Assembly: GCF_002269125.1 (NCBI RefSeq) | Contig: NZ_NQKI01000001.1 | Span: forward strand, 62,001-126,000 | DNA length: 64,000 bases | Source: Pseudomonas lundensis | Lineage (GTDB): Bacteria > Pseudomonadota > Gammaproteobacteria > Pseudomonadales > Pseudomonadaceae | Reading direction: 5' to 3' | In this document: in pieces, positions 25,492 through 36,773 of the stretch | Layout: every line of letters starts with the position of its first letter | How positions within the stretch are numbered: the stretch's first letter is position 1 | Position numbers and translations under genes: made by a program | The notes under the pieces: model-generated | What the model saw: only the letters and a program-made list of their open reading frames with translations | What the model was told of the DNA's origin: nothing | The model's database searches: none

Positions 25492-26631
25492 ATGCCAGCT
25501 GCCTTTCCCCCCGATTCCGTTGGTCTGGTTGTGCCGCAAGTTGCACATTTCAGCGAACCGCTGGCACTTGCGTGCGGCCGCTCACTGCCAGCCTATGACC
25601 TGATTTACGAAACCTACGGCCAGCTCAATGCGTCGGCCAGCAATGCCGTGCTCATTTGCCACGCGCTGTCAGGCCATCATCACGCCGCCGGGTATCACAG
25701 CGTCGACGACCGCAAGCCTGGCTGGTGGGACAGCTGTATTGGTCCCGGCAAGCCCATCGACACCCACAAATTCTTCGTGGTCAGCCTCAACAACCTCGGC
25801 GGTTGTAACGGTTCGACCGGCCCGAGCAGCATCGACCCTGAGACCGGTCGCCCATTTGGCGCATCGTTCCCTGTGTTGACCGTTGAAGACTGGGTGCACA
25901 GCCAGGCCCGCCTGTCTGACCGCCTGGGCATTTCACAGTGGGCAGCCGTCATTGGTGGCAGCCTTGGCGGGATGCAGGCATTGCAGTGGAGCATCAGCTA
26001 CCCCGACCGCCTGCGCCATTGCCTGGCCATCGCCTCGGCACCGAAGCTCTCGGCACAAAACATCGCGTTCAACGAAGTCGCGCGTCAGGCCATCCTCACC
26101 GACCCTGAATTCCACGGCGGGTCGTTTCAGGAACAGGGCGTCATCCCCAAACGCGGCTTGATGCTGGCGCGTATGGTCGGTCACATCACGTACCTGTCGG
26201 ATGACTCGATGGGCGAAAAATTCGGACGCGGCCTGAAGAACGAAAACCTTAACTACGACTTTCACAGCGTCGAGTTTCAGGTTGAGAGCTATTTGCGCTA
26301 CCAGGGCGAAGAGTTCTCCGGGCGTTTCGATGCCAACACCTATTTGCTGATGACCAAGGCGCTGGACTACTTCGACCCGGCGGCGAACTTCGATGACGAT
26401 CTGGCCAAAACCTTCGCTGGCGCCAAGGCACGCTTTTGCGTGATGTCGTTCACCACTGACTGGCGCTTCTCGCCCGCCCGCTCGCGGGAGCTGGTGGATG
26501 CGTTGATGGCGGCCAAAAAGGACGTGTGCTACCTGGAGATCGATGCGCCGCAAGGCCATGACGCCTTCCTGATCCCGATCCCGCGCTACCTGCAAGCCTT
26601 CAGCAACTACATGAACCGTATTGAACTGTGA
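25492..26631 (+). CDS. metX: Homoserine O-acyltransferase MetX
   Basis: A 379-residue alpha/beta-hydrolase-fold acyltransferase that activates homoserine for methionine synthesis (Pseudomonas MetX enzymes use succinyl-CoA although named acetyltransferases). The nucleophile elbow is [13 protein letters not shown], the first strand motif [19 protein letters not shown], and the C-terminal catalytic His lies in APQGHDAF. The ATG at 25492 gives the expected [13 protein letters not shown] start. metW follows at once, as in other pseudomonads. Confidence 0.96.
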   Translation: MPAAFPPDSVGLVVPQVAHFSEPLALACGRSLPAYDLIYETYGQLNASASNAVLICHALSGHHHAAGYHSVDDRKPGWWDSCIGPGKPIDTHKFFVVSLNNLGGCNGSTGPSSIDPETGRPFGASFPVLTVEDWVHSQARLSDRLGISQWAAVIGGSLGGMQALQWSISYPDRLRHCLAIASAPKLSAQNIAFNEVARQAILTDPEFHGGSFQEQGVIPKRGLMLARMVGHITYLSDDSMGEKFGRGLKNENLNYDFHSVEFQVESYLRYQGEEFSGRFDANTYLLMTKALDYFDPAANFDDDLAKTFAGAKARFCVMSFTTDWRFSPARSRELVDALMAAKKDVCYLEIDAPQGHDAFLIPIPRYLQAFSNYMNRIEL

Positions 26632-26638
26632 GAACGCC

Positions 26639-27259
26639 ATGAGAGCCGACCTGGAAATCATCCAAGACTGGATCCCCGCCGGCAGCCGTGTGCTCGACCT
26701 CGGCTGCGGTGATGGCGAATTACTGAGCTGGCTGCGCGACAACAAGCAAGTCACCGGCTACGGCCTGGAAAACGACCCGGACAACATTGCGGAGTGTGTC
26801 GCAAAAGGCATCAACGTTATCGAACAGGATCTCGACAAAGGGCTGGGCAACTTTGCCAGCAACAGTTTCGACATCGTGGTCATGACCCAAGCGTTGCAAG
26901 CCGTGCACTACCCCGACCGGATCCTCGACGAAATGCTGCGGGTTGGCCGTCAATGCATCATCACCTTCCCGAACTTCGGACACTGGCGCTGCCGATGGTA
27001 TCTGGCCAGTAAAGGCCGCATGCCTGTTTCCGAGTTCTTGCCGTACACCTGGTACAACACGCCGAACATTCACTTCTGCACCTTTGAAGACTTCGAAGCA
27101 CTGTGCCGTGAGCGTGAAGCGCAGGTCATCAACCGTCTTGCCGTAGATCAACAACACCGACACGGGTGGGCGAGCAAGTTATGGCCTAACCTGTTGGGCG
27201 AGATTGGCATTTACCGTGTCAGCAGTCCTGGCCTTCAGGACCATAACGTCGCGGTTTAA
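26639..27259 (+). CDS. metW: Methionine biosynthesis protein MetW
   Basis: A 206-residue SAM-dependent methyltransferase-fold protein with motif I VLDLGCGDGELLSWL. MetW is found next to metX where homoserine acyltransferases are of the MetX type and is needed for efficient methionine synthesis, probably by supporting MetX. The ATG at 26639 lies seven bases after the metX stop, so the pair is one operon. The typical NFGHWRCRWYLASKGRMPVSEFLPYTWYNTPN stretch is intact. Confidence 0.95.
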   Translation: MRADLEIIQDWIPAGSRVLDLGCGDGELLSWLRDNKQVTGYGLENDPDNIAECVAKGINVIEQDLDKGLGNFASNSFDIVVMTQALQAVHYPDRILDEMLRVGRQCIITFPNFGHWRCRWYLASKGRMPVSEFLPYTWYNTPNIHFCTFEDFEALCREREAQVINRLAVDQQHRHGWASKLWPNLLGEIGIYRVSSPGLQDHNVAV

Positions 27260-27284
27260 CAGGTTCGTTCAAAGGAGAAAGACA

Positions 27285-27722
27285 ATGGGTCGTATTGGAT
27301 TACTAGTGCTTTCAATGTGTTTTGGCGCGCAGGCCATGGCGGCCGACGTCAATCCTGCCCAACGGCAGCAGACGTTTGGTGACATGACGGTGTATTACAA
27401 CGCGTTCCCGTCTACTTTTCTGACGCCTGAAATTGCAAAAAAAGTTGAGGTTTCGCGCGGCAAGCAAAACGCAGTGCTGAACATCACCATCAACAAAGCA
27501 GGCAAAAATATTCCGGCCAATGTGCAGGGCACCTTTAAAACCGGTGATAAAGAGTCAAAAAGCCTGAATTTCCGCCAAGTCGGTCAAGATGGGGAAATCA
27601 ACTATCTGGCGCAATTTCCTGTCACAGGCCCACAAACCTTCACGTTCAACGTGACGGTAAAAGCTGGCGGGGCGAGCGCTGAAACAATCGAATTTACTCA
27701 AATGGTCGCACCAATCGAATGA
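27285..27722 (+). CDS. DUF4426 domain-containing exported protein
   Basis: A 145-residue protein with a cleavable signal peptide (residues 1-19, ending AQAMAA) and a small beta-rich domain. The pattern [27 protein letters not shown] is typical of the DUF4426 family, which sits between metW and rdgB in pseudomonads. Function is unknown. AAAGGAG precedes the ATG at 27285; the longer frame upstream overlaps metW and is not used. The stop overlaps rdgB (ATGA). Confidence 0.88.
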   Translation: MGRIGLLVLSMCFGAQAMAADVNPAQRQQTFGDMTVYYNAFPSTFLTPEIAKKVEVSRGKQNAVLNITINKAGKNIPANVQGTFKTGDKESKSLNFRQVGQDGEINYLAQFPVTGPQTFTFNVTVKAGGASAETIEFTQMVAPIE

Positions 27723-28315
27723 TGAACTTCACGCAACTGGTACTCGCCAGTCACAACGCAGGCAAACTCAAAGAACTTCAGGCCATGCTCGGCGAGTCGG
27801 TGCAGTTGCGCTCGATTGGAGAGTTCAGCAGCGTCGAGCCGGAAGAAACCGGCTTGTCGTTTGTTGAAAACGCCATTCTTAAAGCCCGCAATGCAGCGCG
27901 CATTTCCGGCCTGCCTGCGCTGGCGGACGACTCGGGGCTGGCGGTGGACTATCTTGGCGGCGCACCCGGCATTTACTCTGCCCGCTATGCCGATGGCCAG
28001 GGCGATGCGGCGAACAACGCCAAACTGCTCGACGCCCTCAAAGACGTACCTCAAGCCGAACGAGGCGCCCAGTTTGTCTGCGTGCTGGCCTTGGTCCGCC
28101 ACGCTGACGATCCGTTGCCGATCCTCTGCGAAGGCTTGTGGCACGGGCGCATTCTGCCCGCTGCCAGCGGTGAGCATGGCTTTGGCTACGACCCGCTGTT
28201 CTGGGTGCCTGAGCGCAACTGCTCCAGCGCCGAACTCAGCCCGTCGGAAAAGAACCAGCTCAGTCACCGGGCTCGTGCCATGGCTTTGCTGCGCCAGCGT
28301 CTGGGCCTGAAATGA
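27719..28315 (+). CDS. rdgB: dITP/XTP pyrophosphatase RdgB (HAM1 family)
   Basis: A 198-residue house-cleaning nucleotidase that removes dITP, ITP and XTP before they enter DNA or RNA. The N-terminal [15 protein letters not shown], the acidic [23 protein letters not shown] and the C-terminal [11 protein letters not shown] with [15 protein letters not shown] are diagnostic. It overlaps both the upstream DUF4426 gene and hemW by four bases, showing tight coupling. Confidence 0.96.
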   Translation: MMNFTQLVLASHNAGKLKELQAMLGESVQLRSIGEFSSVEPEETGLSFVENAILKARNAARISGLPALADDSGLAVDYLGGAPGIYSARYADGQGDAANNAKLLDALKDVPQAERGAQFVCVLALVRHADDPLPILCEGLWHGRILPAASGEHGFGYDPLFWVPERNCSSAELSPSEKNQLSHRARAMALLRQRLGLK

Positions 28316-29526
28316 CCCACGACACACCTCCCCAGCCGCTCTACCTCGGAGCGGCTGGCTTTTCTCAGCAGGCGCCCCGAGCGCCACTGACGCAACTGCC
28401 GCCGCTGTCGCTGTATATCCACATCCCGTGGTGCGTGCGCAAATGCCCGTATTGCGACTTCAATTCCCATACCGCCAGCCCGGTGCTGCCCGAAGAAGCG
28501 TATGTGGACGCGCTGCTGGCCGATCTCGATCAGGACCTGCACGCGGTGTATGGGCGCGAGCTGAGCTCCATTTTCTTTGGTGGCGGCACTCCCAGCCTGT
28601 TCAGCGCCCAGGCGTTGGGGCGTCTGCTCAAGGGTGTTGAAGCACGCATTCCGTTCGCCAGCGATATCGAGATCACCCTCGAGGCCAATCCCGGCACGTT
28701 CGAGCAGGAAAAGTTCGTGGCCTACCGCGCACTGGGAATCAATCGACTGTCGATTGGTATCCAGAGTTTTCAGCAAGAAAAACTCAAGGCGCTGGGGCGT
28801 ATCCATAACGGCGACGAAGCCGTGCGGGCCGCCGGCATGGCGCGTCAGGCCGGGTTTGACAACTTCAACCTGGACTTGATGCACGGCTTGCCCGATCAGT
28901 CGCTGGACGACGCCCTGAGCGACCTGCGCCAGGCCATTGCCCTCAAGCCGACACATCTGTCGTGGTATCAGCTAACCCTTGAGCCCAACACGGTGTTCTG
29001 GAACCAGCCGCCAACCCTGCCGGAAGACGACACGCTGTGGGACATTCAAGAGGCGGGGCAAGCCCTGCTCGCCGAACACGGCTACGCACAGTACGAAGTG
29101 TCGGCCTACGCCCAGCCCGGCCGAGCTGCGCGGCATAACCTCAATTACTGGAGCTTTGGCGACTTCATTGGCATTGGCGCCGGTGCCCATGGCAAGTTGA
29201 GCCATCCCGACGGCCGCATCGTGCGCACCTGGAAAACCCGCCTGCCAAAGGACTACCTCAATCCAACGAAGAACTTTCAGGCTGGCGAGAAAATACTGAC
29301 TGCCGAAGAGCTACCGTTTGAGTTTCTAATGAACGCCTTGCGCCTGACAGACGGCGTTGATTCAGCCCTTTATCCGCTGCGTACGGGCCTTCCCCTCGAC
29401 AGCTTGAACGCCGGGCGCGACGCCGCCGAACAAAGTGGCTTATTGCAGGTCGAACCGACACGCCTGGCGGCGACTGCCCGAGGCCAGCTGTTTCTCAATG
29501 ACCTGTTGCAGCATTTTTTGACCTAA
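28312..29526 (+). CDS. hemW: Radical SAM family heme chaperone HemW
   Basis: A 404-residue radical SAM protein related to coproporphyrinogen dehydrogenase HemN. The cluster motif is [13 protein letters not shown] (CxxxCxxC, with the extra aromatic), followed by the SAM-binding [11 protein letters not shown] and the [10 protein letters not shown] and [19 protein letters not shown] signatures. HemW members bind heme and deliver it to apoproteins, so the older annotation as an oxygen-independent CPO is not safe. It overlaps rdgB by four bases. Confidence 0.94.
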   Translation: MTHDTPPQPLYLGAAGFSQQAPRAPLTQLPPLSLYIHIPWCVRKCPYCDFNSHTASPVLPEEAYVDALLADLDQDLHAVYGRELSSIFFGGGTPSLFSAQALGRLLKGVEARIPFASDIEITLEANPGTFEQEKFVAYRALGINRLSIGIQSFQQEKLKALGRIHNGDEAVRAAGMARQAGFDNFNLDLMHGLPDQSLDDALSDLRQAIALKPTHLSWYQLTLEPNTVFWNQPPTLPEDDTLWDIQEAGQALLAEHGYAQYEVSAYAQPGRAARHNLNYWSFGDFIGIGAGAHGKLSHPDGRIVRTWKTRLPKDYLNPTKNFQAGEKILTAEELPFEFLMNALRLTDGVDSALYPLRTGLPLDSLNAGRDAAEQSGLLQVEPTRLAATARGQLFLNDLLQHFLT

Positions 29527-29535
29527 GGAAATCGA

Positions 29536-29859
29536 ATGGACTTGGTACTCGACCTGCTTGCCACGGTATCGCGCTGGAGCCGCAGCCACCTTTCAGAGAT
29601 CTCTCTGGCATTGATTGGCTGTTTGCTGGTGCTGTTTGGCGCTGACTTCAAGAGCTGGGTCGAGCAACGTCTGGGCAGTATCGCCGGTGCCTTGCGCGTC
29701 TCGCTGATGGCATTGCTGTGCCTGATCGGTAGCGGCGCAGCATTGATCTACGCAACGCCGTGGGTCGAGCGCGGCCTGAGCCAGTTCAACAACTACAGCC
29801 TGGCGCCGGTACTGGTTGTGGTGCTGGTGCTGATCGGCGTGGTGGCTGATCGTCGTTAA
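29536..29859 (+). CDS. DUF3392 family membrane protein
   Basis: A 107-residue protein with three hydrophobic segments (EISLALIGCLLVLFGADF, VSLMALLCLIGSGAALIY and APVLVVVLVLIGVVAD). It fits the small DUF3392 family found after hemW in Pseudomonas; no function is known. It starts ten bases after hemW, so it is probably the last gene of the metX-to-hemW run. Confidence 0.75.
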   Translation: MDLVLDLLATVSRWSRSHLSEISLALIGCLLVLFGADFKSWVEQRLGSIAGALRVSLMALLCLIGSGAALIYATPWVERGLSQFNNYSLAPVLVVVLVLIGVVADRR

Positions 29860-29956
29860 CACGTGACTGGCAGCGATGGCCGGGGTGTCGCAACCCCGCA
29901 GAAAGCAGCAGATTGTGGGCTACGCTTGGGTATCGCTTGATACGTGAGCCCTGCCC

Positions 29957-30928
29957 ATGCCGAAGCTTTTGAATGGCAATCTTGATGCGCTGAAAGTGGT
30001 GTTGGCGATCTGTGTCGTTGCACTGCACTGCAAGGTACTCGGCGGCAATGACACGGCCGTCGGTTACATGCTGGGCAACGGGCTGTTTCGGGTCGCGGTC
30101 CCCGTCTTCTTTATCATCAACGGCTACTACCTGTTCCACACCCTTAACGAAGGCCACTCATTCGGTAAGTGGTTCAAGCGCGGACTGTGGATGTACCTCT
30201 TCTGGATGCTGGTCTACAGCCCGTTTTACGTCGACCCTGCGACGCTGGGCTCTCTAAAAGGCGTGCTCTGGATCATCAAGTCGTTGCTGATCGGTTATTT
30301 CCACCTCTGGTATCTGGTGGGCATGCTCGGCGGTGGACTGATGCTGTATGCACTGCGTAAAACGTCGACTCAGCGGCTGGTCACACTGGCCCTGATCGCC
30401 TATATGATCGGCCTGACGCTGCAATATGCGCGTGTTTATTACGTGCTACCCAACCCCTTCCTGCAACACTTCAATCAAAACGACTATGCCGCCCGTAACT
30501 TCCTGTTCATGGGTTTCCCGTTCATGTGCATGGGGTTTGTGTTTGCCAGGCATCAGGTCGCACAAACAGTGAAACGCCCTTGGGTGTGGGGCTGGCTGGT
30601 GGCCGGTACGGCACTGATGCTGACCGAGTCGTACATCAATTACTCGCTGCGGGCCAATCCGCAGGTGTATTTCGACTTCATGTTTTCATTGCCCATTCTC
30701 ACCCCCGCCTTGTTTCTACTGGCGTGCGTGTATTTTCGGGCGTCCACCCGCAACACTGCGGCCAAGGTGTCTTCGGCGGTGTATTACATCCACCCGATGT
30801 TTATTTTGGGGGCACTGGCGGTCGGCATGGCGTACGGCAACCTGCTAGCGCTCGTGGTCATCGCCTTGGCGCTGGCAGCCGCCCCGGTGCTGATTCTGCT
30901 GAGCAAACGCTTAAGGTTTGTTTTGTGA
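29957..30928 (+). CDS. Acyltransferase 3 family membrane protein
   Basis: A 323-residue protein with about ten transmembrane helices. The N-terminal LDALKVVLAICVVALHCKVLG, carrying the conserved His of the acyltransferase-3 family, and the following RVAVPVFFIINGYYL are typical of OafA/WecH-type proteins, which O-acetylate or O-succinylate surface sugars or other envelope molecules. The substrate is not evident and no polysaccharide genes lie nearby. It is convergent with trmB. Confidence 0.85.
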   Translation: MPKLLNGNLDALKVVLAICVVALHCKVLGGNDTAVGYMLGNGLFRVAVPVFFIINGYYLFHTLNEGHSFGKWFKRGLWMYLFWMLVYSPFYVDPATLGSLKGVLWIIKSLLIGYFHLWYLVGMLGGGLMLYALRKTSTQRLVTLALIAYMIGLTLQYARVYYVLPNPFLQHFNQNDYAARNFLFMGFPFMCMGFVFARHQVAQTVKRPWVWGWLVAGTALMLTESYINYSLRANPQVYFDFMFSLPILTPALFLLACVYFRASTRNTAAKVSSAVYYIHPMFILGALAVGMAYGNLLALVVIALALAAAPVLILLSKRLRFVL

Positions 30929-30956
30929 TGCAGTGCGACGGACGTCGCCTAAAGAA

Positions 30957-30980
30957 ACTGGCCCCCGAACGGAGGCCAGT
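30957..30980. terminator. Hairpin between convergent acyltransferase and trmB genes
   Basis: ACTGGCC (30957-30963) and GGCCAGT (30974-30980) form a seven-base stem in the 66-bp gap between convergent stops. It is likely a shared terminator, although T runs are short. Confidence 0.5.
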
Positions 30981-30994
30981 CATTGAAAAACGGC

Positions 30995-31717
30995 TTAGGC
31001 CAGTTTTTCGAACTTCAAGTCCCACACGCCGTGCCCAAGGCGTTCGCCGCGGCGTTCGAACTTGGTGACCGGGCGCTCAGGAGGGCGCGGTACGCAACGG
31101 CCGTCTTCGGCCAGATTGCGGTAACCCGGTGCCACGTTCATGACTTCCAGCATGTACTCGGCATAGGGTTCCCAGTCGGTGGCCATGTGCAACACACCGC
31201 CTGCCTTGAGCTTGGAACGCACCAGTTCTGCGAACGATGCCTGCACAATGCGACGCTTGTGGTGGCGACTCTTGTGCCATGGGTCCGGGAAGAACAGCAA
31301 CAGACGGTCCAGGCTGTTATCGGCTACACAGCGCGTCAAGACCTCGATGGCGTCGCAATCGTACACACGCAGATTGGTCAGGCCCTGTGTCAGCACGCCA
31401 TTAAGCAATGCGCCCACGCCCGGACGGTGAACTTCAACCCCGATAAAATCCTGCTCCGGCGACGCTGCCGCCATCTCCAGCAGGGAATGCCCCATGCCAA
31501 AGCCGATTTCCAGCGTACGCGGCGCAGAACGGCCAAAGACCTGATCAAAATCGACCGGCGCATCAGCCAGTGGCAAAACGTACAACGGCGCACCTTGATC
31601 GAGGCCGCGTTGCTGACCTTCAGTCATGCGCCCGGCGCGCATGACAAAGCTCTTGATGCGACGGTGCTGGCGATCTTCGCCTTCTTCCGGGGTTGGGGTA
31701 TCGAGTGGTTCAGTCAT
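30995..31717 (-). CDS. trmB: tRNA (guanine-N7-)-methyltransferase
   Basis: A 240-residue SAM-dependent enzyme that methylates G46 in tRNA. Motif I is [15 protein letters not shown], and the family hallmark [21 protein letters not shown] with the C-terminal [17 protein letters not shown] is complete. It starts nine bases after thiG on the minus strand, so thiS-thiG-trmB form one operon, an order conserved in pseudomonads. Confidence 0.96.
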   Translation of the reverse strand: MTEPLDTPTPEEGEDRQHRRIKSFVMRAGRMTEGQQRGLDQGAPLYVLPLADAPVDFDQVFGRSAPRTLEIGFGMGHSLLEMAAASPEQDFIGVEVHRPGVGALLNGVLTQGLTNLRVYDCDAIEVLTRCVADNSLDRLLLFFPDPWHKSRHHKRRIVQASFAELVRSKLKAGGVLHMATDWEPYAEYMLEVMNVAPGYRNLAEDGRCVPRPPERPVTKFERRGERLGHGVWDLKFEKLA

Positions 31718-31726
31718 CAGGGGCTC

Positions 31727-32521
31727 TTACTTGATCAGACCATCCAGCGGCGAGGAGGCGCTGGCATAGAGTTTTTTCGGCATACGACCGGCCAGATAGG
31801 CCAGACGACCTGCCTCAATGGCGTATTTCATGGCCTGGGCCATGAGGATCGGGTGCTGGGCATTGGCGATGGCCGAATTCATCAGCACCGCTTCGCAGCC
31901 CATTTCCATGGCGATTGTCGCGTCGGAGGCCGTGCCCACGCCCGCGTCCACCAGCACCGGAATGTTGGCTTCTTCAAGGATGACCCGCAGGTTATACGGG
32001 TTGCAGATGCCCAAACCGCTGCCAATCAGGCCAGCCAGAGGCATCACGGCCACGCAGCCCATGGCTTCAAGCTCACGGGCGATGATCGGGTCATCACTGG
32101 TATAAACCATCACGTCGAAACCTTCCTTGACCAGTACTTCAGCGGCCTTGAGGGTTTCGATCACGTTGGGAAACAGGGTTTTCTGGTCGGCCAGCACTTC
32201 AAGCTTGACCAGGTTATGGCCATCGAGCAGCTCACGGGCCAGACGGCAGGTGCGCACCGCTTCAATGGCGTCGAAGCAGCCGGCCGTGTTCGGCAAGATG
32301 GTGTAGCGGTCTGGCGGCAACACATCGAGCAGGTTCGGTTCACCGGGGTTCTGACCGATGTTGGTGCGACGCACGGCGACCGTAACGATTTCAGCACCCG
32401 AGGCCTCAATGGCCAGGCGGGTTTCTTCGAGGTCGCGGTATTTGCCCGTGCCCACCAGCAAACGAGACTGGTAGGTACGGCCGGCCAGGGTAAACGGCTT
32501 GTCGCTGCGAACATTGCTCAT
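31727..32521 (-). CDS. thiG: Thiazole synthase
   Basis: A 264-residue TIM-barrel enzyme that builds the thiazole phosphate of thiamine from deoxyxylulose phosphate, dehydroglycine and the ThiS thiocarboxylate. Key stretches are [20 protein letters not shown], the [18 protein letters not shown] segment and [32 protein letters not shown]. It lies 62 bp downstream of thiS, its sulfur carrier, and upstream of trmB. Confidence 0.96.
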   Translation of the reverse strand: MSNVRSDKPFTLAGRTYQSRLLVGTGKYRDLEETRLAIEASGAEIVTVAVRRTNIGQNPGEPNLLDVLPPDRYTILPNTAGCFDAIEAVRTCRLARELLDGHNLVKLEVLADQKTLFPNVIETLKAAEVLVKEGFDVMVYTSDDPIIARELEAMGCVAVMPLAGLIGSGLGICNPYNLRVILEEANIPVLVDAGVGTASDATIAMEMGCEAVLMNSAIANAQHPILMAQAMKYAIEAGRLAYLAGRMPKKLYASASSPLDGLIK

Positions 32522-32583
32522 CGGTAAACCTCTTGAATGTGGATTATCAGTGGCGCTGCGGGGAAGGAACGTCGGCCCGAGGG

Positions 32584-32784
32584 CTAGCCGCCACCGATGG
32601 CGTGGACCACTTCGACCTGATCGCCCTCTTTGAGCACAGTTTCTGCGTGCTGGCTGCGCGGGACGATGTCCAGATTCAGCTCAACCGCCACCCGACGTCC
32701 GGCCAATTCACGACGCGCCAAAAGGCCTGCGACGGTCTCGCCATCCGGCAGTTCAAAAGATTCACCGTTCAACTGAATGCGCAT
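32584..32784 (-). CDS. thiS: Sulfur carrier protein ThiS
   Basis: A 66-residue ubiquitin-fold protein beginning [20 protein letters not shown] and ending with Gly-Gly, the C-terminus that is adenylated and converted to a thiocarboxylate for thiazole synthesis. I took the ATG at 32784, which gives the normal family length; an ATG six codons earlier has no ribosome binding site. It is followed by thiG. Confidence 0.92.
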   Translation of the reverse strand: MRIQLNGESFELPDGETVAGLLARRELAGRRVAVELNLDIVPRSQHAETVLKEGDQVEVVHAIGGG

Positions 32785-32865
32785 GCGCGACGCTGCCTTC
32801 ATTTTTAGGGGGCCAGCATTCTAGCCCGATCCGTCAGGTCGACCCAAGCCATTCATCTTGCGCCC

Positions 32866-33237
32866 TCAGCTCAGGCGCCAGGCGGCCAGTCCCAGACACA
32901 GCCAGCCCGCCAAAAAAGCCACGCCGCCAATGGGGGTGATGATCCCCAGCTTGGCAATACCGCTCATCGTCAGCAGGTACAAACTCCCGGAAAACAACAC
33001 AATTCCCAGCGCGAAACAGAAACCTGCCCACGTCACCAGGCGGCTTTGCAACTGGGTTGCCAGCAACGCCACGCCCAACAGTGCAAGGGTGTGCACCAGT
33101 TGATAGGTCACGCCTGTATGAAAAATAGCCAGGTATTGTTCGGTCAAGCGGCCTTTCAAACCGTGCGCTGCAAAGGCGCCCAGCGCCACACCGGTGAATC
33201 CAAAGAACGCAGCCAACATTAGAAAAACGCGCAGCAT
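32866..33237 (-). CDS. DUF423 family membrane protein
   Basis: A 123-residue protein with four hydrophobic helices. [18 protein letters not shown] and the [10 protein letters not shown] stretch followed by F.GSLYLL..SG match the DUF423 (YgdD-like) family of small inner-membrane proteins of unknown role. It lies upstream of thiS on the same strand, separated by 63 bp, and is divergent from mtgA. Confidence 0.85.
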   Translation of the reverse strand: MLRVFLMLAAFFGFTGVALGAFAAHGLKGRLTEQYLAIFHTGVTYQLVHTLALLGVALLATQLQSRLVTWAGFCFALGIVLFSGSLYLLTMSGIAKLGIITPIGGVAFLAGWLCLGLAAWRLS

Positions 33238-33277
33238 GGGGCACTCCCGTCAGGGTCATCGAATGGCACAGGGTCTG

Positions 33278-33283
33278 TATAAT
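33278..33283 (+). promoter_or_regulatory. Candidate -10 box (TATAAT) of mtgA
   Basis: A perfect TATAAT preceded by CTG lies 32 bases before the mtgA start codon in the divergent gap with the DUF423 gene. The matching -35 region 17 bases upstream (GTCATC) is poor. Confidence 0.45.
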
Positions 33284-33314
33284 GGCCCGCTCAACGGGTT
33301 CGGCCAAGCCATCT

Positions 33315-34037
33315 ATGCTGCGTTTACTGGTTCATCGTTTGCTCAAAGCCCTGCTGTGGTTCGCTGCCGGCAGTGCATTGCTGGTGCTGATTTTCCGCTG
33401 GGTGCCACCGCCGGGCACTGCGCTGATGGTAGAGCGCAAGGTTGAATCGTGGTTCGACGGCCAGCCCATCGACCTGCAACGCAGCTGGCGGCCATGGGAC
33501 GAGATCTCCAATGACCTGAAAATCGCCGTAATTGCCGGCGAGGACCAGAAATTTGCCGAGCATTGGGGCTTTGACGTGAGTGCCATTCGCGCCGCGTTCG
33601 AGCACAACGAGCGCGGAGGCAAGTTGCGCGGAGCCAGCACCCTTAGCCAGCAAGTGTCCAAAAACCTGTTTCTATGGTCAGGCCGCAGTTGGCTGCGCAA
33701 GGGGCTGGAAGCCTGGTTCACTGGGCTGATCGAAGTCCTGTGGCCCAAGCAACGGATTCTTGAGGTTTACCTCAACAGCGCCGAGTGGGATGACGGCGTG
33801 TTTGGCGCCGAAGCCGCCGCACAACACCATTTTGGCGTGAGCGCTGCCCGGTTGAGCCGTCAGCAGGCCAGCCAATTGGCCGCGGTATTGCCGAACCCGC
33901 GCAACTGGAGCGCCGGTCGCCCATCTGCGTATGTGAGCACGCGTGCGGCCTGGATACGCCAGCAAATGCGTCAATTGGGCGGGGACAGTTATCTGGACAC
34001 CCTGAACAACTCACGCCAGGCGCCTTGGGCCTTGTAA
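33315..34037 (+). CDS. mtgA: Monofunctional peptidoglycan transglycosylase
   Basis: A 240-residue inner-membrane enzyme of family GT51 that polymerises lipid II into glycan strands. One N-terminal helix ([19 protein letters not shown]) anchors the catalytic domain, which shows the active-site [12 protein letters not shown], the GGSTLSQQ-like [16 protein letters not shown] and [14 protein letters not shown]. No transpeptidase domain follows. I used the ATG at 33315, which starts right before the membrane helix. Confidence 0.95.
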   Translation: MLRLLVHRLLKALLWFAAGSALLVLIFRWVPPPGTALMVERKVESWFDGQPIDLQRSWRPWDEISNDLKIAVIAGEDQKFAEHWGFDVSAIRAAFEHNERGGKLRGASTLSQQVSKNLFLWSGRSWLRKGLEAWFTGLIEVLWPKQRILEVYLNSAEWDDGVFGAEAAAQHHFGVSAARLSRQQASQLAAVLPNPRNWSAGRPSAYVSTRAAWIRQQMRQLGGDSYLDTLNNSRQAPWAL

Positions 34038-34073
34038 CCGCTGACTGGCAGCACCTCAGCGTTATGCGCAAAC

Positions 34074-34105
34074 AAAAACGCCCCGACTCAGCGGGGCGTT
34101 TTTTT
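34074..34105. terminator. Bidirectional rho-independent terminator, mtgA / rpoH
   Basis: AAAAACGCCCC (34074-34084) and GGGGCGTTTTT (34093-34103) form an eleven-base stem with an eight-base loop, flanked by A and T runs suited to both directions. It separates the convergent mtgA and rpoH. Confidence 0.9.
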
Positions 34106-34115
34106 GTCGGCCGAT

Positions 34116-34970
34116 TTACGCGGCAATCGACAGTTTGAGCTTGTTCATCGCACTTTTTTCAAGCTGACGAATACGCTCGGCAGACACGTTGTACTTTTGT
34201 GCCAGGTCATGCAGCGTGGCTTTCTCTTCAGCCAGCCAGCGCTGATAGAGAATGTCGCGGCTGCGTTCGTCCAGCACTTCCAGCGCTTCGTGCAGGTTGC
34301 TGGTGGAGTTATCGGTCCAGTCAGCATCTTCCAGTTGACGCGCCGGGTCGTAGCGGTGGTCTTCCAGGTAGTTGGCTGGCGACTGGAACGCACTGTCATC
34401 GTCAGCTTCTGCAGCCGGGTCGAACGCCATGTCATGGCCGGTCAACCGGCTTTCCATCTCACGCACTTCGCGAGGTTCAACGCCAAGGCTCTCGGCCACG
34501 CGATGAACTTCGTCGTTGTTCAACCACGCCAGACGTTTTTTCTGACTGCGCAGGTTGAAGAACAATTTACGCTGGGCCTTGGTGGTCGCGACTTTCACGA
34601 TCCGCCAGTTACGCAGGATGAACTCGTGAATTTCGGCCTTGATCCAGTGCACAGCAAACGACACCAGACGCACACCCATTTCAGGGTTGAAGCGTTTTAC
34701 CGCTTTCATCAGGCCAACATTGCCTTCCTGGATCAGGTCGGCCTGTGCCAGACCATAGCCCGAATAACTACGAGCAATGTGTACTACAAAACGCAGGTGG
34801 GCGAGCACCATCTGCCGAGCCGCCTCAAGATCCTGCTTATAATAGAGACTCTCGGCCAGTTCACGCTCCTGCTCCGGCGTCAGCAGTGGAATGCTGTTCA
34901 CGGTGTTTACGTAGGCCTCAAGGTTCGCACCAGGGACTAACGCATACGCAGGTTGCAAAGAAGTGGTCAT
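34116..34970 (-). CDS. rpoH: RNA polymerase heat-shock sigma factor RpoH (sigma-32)
   Basis: A 284-residue sigma-70 family factor that directs transcription of chaperone and protease genes. It begins near [20 protein letters not shown]; the region 2 core [26 protein letters not shown] is intact, the RpoH box [15 protein letters not shown] lies in region 2.4-3, and region 4 ends with [19 protein letters not shown]. RpoH activity is normally limited by mRNA structure and by chaperones and FtsH. It sits 113 bp downstream of ftsX on the same strand and has its own terminator. Confidence 0.97.
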   Translation of the reverse strand: MTTSLQPAYALVPGANLEAYVNTVNSIPLLTPEQERELAESLYYKQDLEAARQMVLAHLRFVVHIARSYSGYGLAQADLIQEGNVGLMKAVKRFNPEMGVRLVSFAVHWIKAEIHEFILRNWRIVKVATTKAQRKLFFNLRSQKKRLAWLNNDEVHRVAESLGVEPREVREMESRLTGHDMAFDPAAEADDDSAFQSPANYLEDHRYDPARQLEDADWTDNSTSNLHEALEVLDERSRDILYQRWLAEEKATLHDLAQKYNVSAERIRQLEKSAMNKLKLSIAA

Positions 34971-35082
34971 ACGAAAAACCTCCGACTCACATAACTCGTG
35001 CAGTTCAGCACTGCGAAAATTGACCGGGAACCACAAAAAAAGTTCCCACATAAGCTGAAAAGGTCAACAGGTAAAAATGAAA

Positions 35083-36101
35083 CTACTTGGGTGAAAGCTC
35101 ACGTAAATGCCGTGCTACCGCAATCCATGCACCGATATACCCTAACAGTACCGCGCCAAGCAAGAGCGACAGACCGTCGGCAACAGGCACGCCCGCGAGG
35201 GCAAAATCGCTGCCATAAAGCCCGGCCAGCCCGACAACCGCGTCATTGAGCCAGTTCAGGCCGAAAGCCAAAACGCCCCACGAAAGTACACCGGCACCAA
35301 AGCCATAAAGCGCGCCCATGTATAGAAACGGCCTACGTACATAGCTATCAGTACCGCCGACCAGCTTGGTGACTTCAATCTCGACCCTGCGGTTCTCAAT
35401 ATGCAGCCGAATCGTATTACCGATAACCAGCAGCAGGGCTGAGACCAGCAGCACCGTCAAACCAAATACAAACCGGTCACCCAATTTGAGGATGGCCGCC
35501 AGACGCTCAACCCAGACTAGATCAAGTTGCGCCTGTTGCACCTTCGGCAATTCCGAAAGTCGCTCCCGAAGGGCTTCAAGGGTGGCTTTATCGACCTCAT
35601 TCGGGGTCACCAGCACCACACCCGGCAACGGGTTGTCCGGCAGCTCTTTAAGGGCTTCGCCCAGCCCTGACTGCTGCTGGAACTCTTCGAGGGCTTGTTC
35701 GCGGCTGATAAATTCAGCATCCGCGACACCCGCCATACCTTTTATCTGATTGCTCAGTTGCGCGCCCTGATCGCCTGTGGCGTCCATCTGCAAGTACAAC
35801 GAAATCTGTGCTGCGCGCTGCCACGAACCTCCCAGGCGCTCGACGTTGTTAAGTAACAACGACAATCCCATGGGCAAGCTCAGCGCCACGGCCATCACCA
35901 AACAGGTAAAGAAGCTACCGATCGGCTGCTTCCCCAAACGTCGCAAGCTGTCGAGCAAACTGGCGCGGTGCGCATCGATCCAGGCGTGAAACAACATGCC
36001 AAACGTCGGCCCGTCGTCTTCATCGTGCTTCTTCTTCGGCGGCTGCGGTTCGGCGGCCTTGGGCGCTACGCGCTCCGATACCTTTGGGCTGCGTGTTGCA
36101 C

Positions 36102-36105
<4 letters not shown>
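35083..36105 (-). CDS. ftsX: Cell division protein FtsX
   Basis: A 340-residue membrane subunit of the FtsEX complex, which activates cell-wall hydrolases at the septum through EnvC-type partners. A charged cytoplasmic N-terminus (PPKKKHDEDDG) precedes the first helix; a periplasmic loop follows, then the three-helix FtsX/MacB core with IGNTIRLHIENRRVEIEVTKLVGGTDSYVRRPFLYMG, the conserved coupling region. It overlaps ftsE by four bases (ATGA). Confidence 0.96.
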
Positions 36106-36769
<664 letters not shown>

Positions 36770-36773
<4 letters not shown>
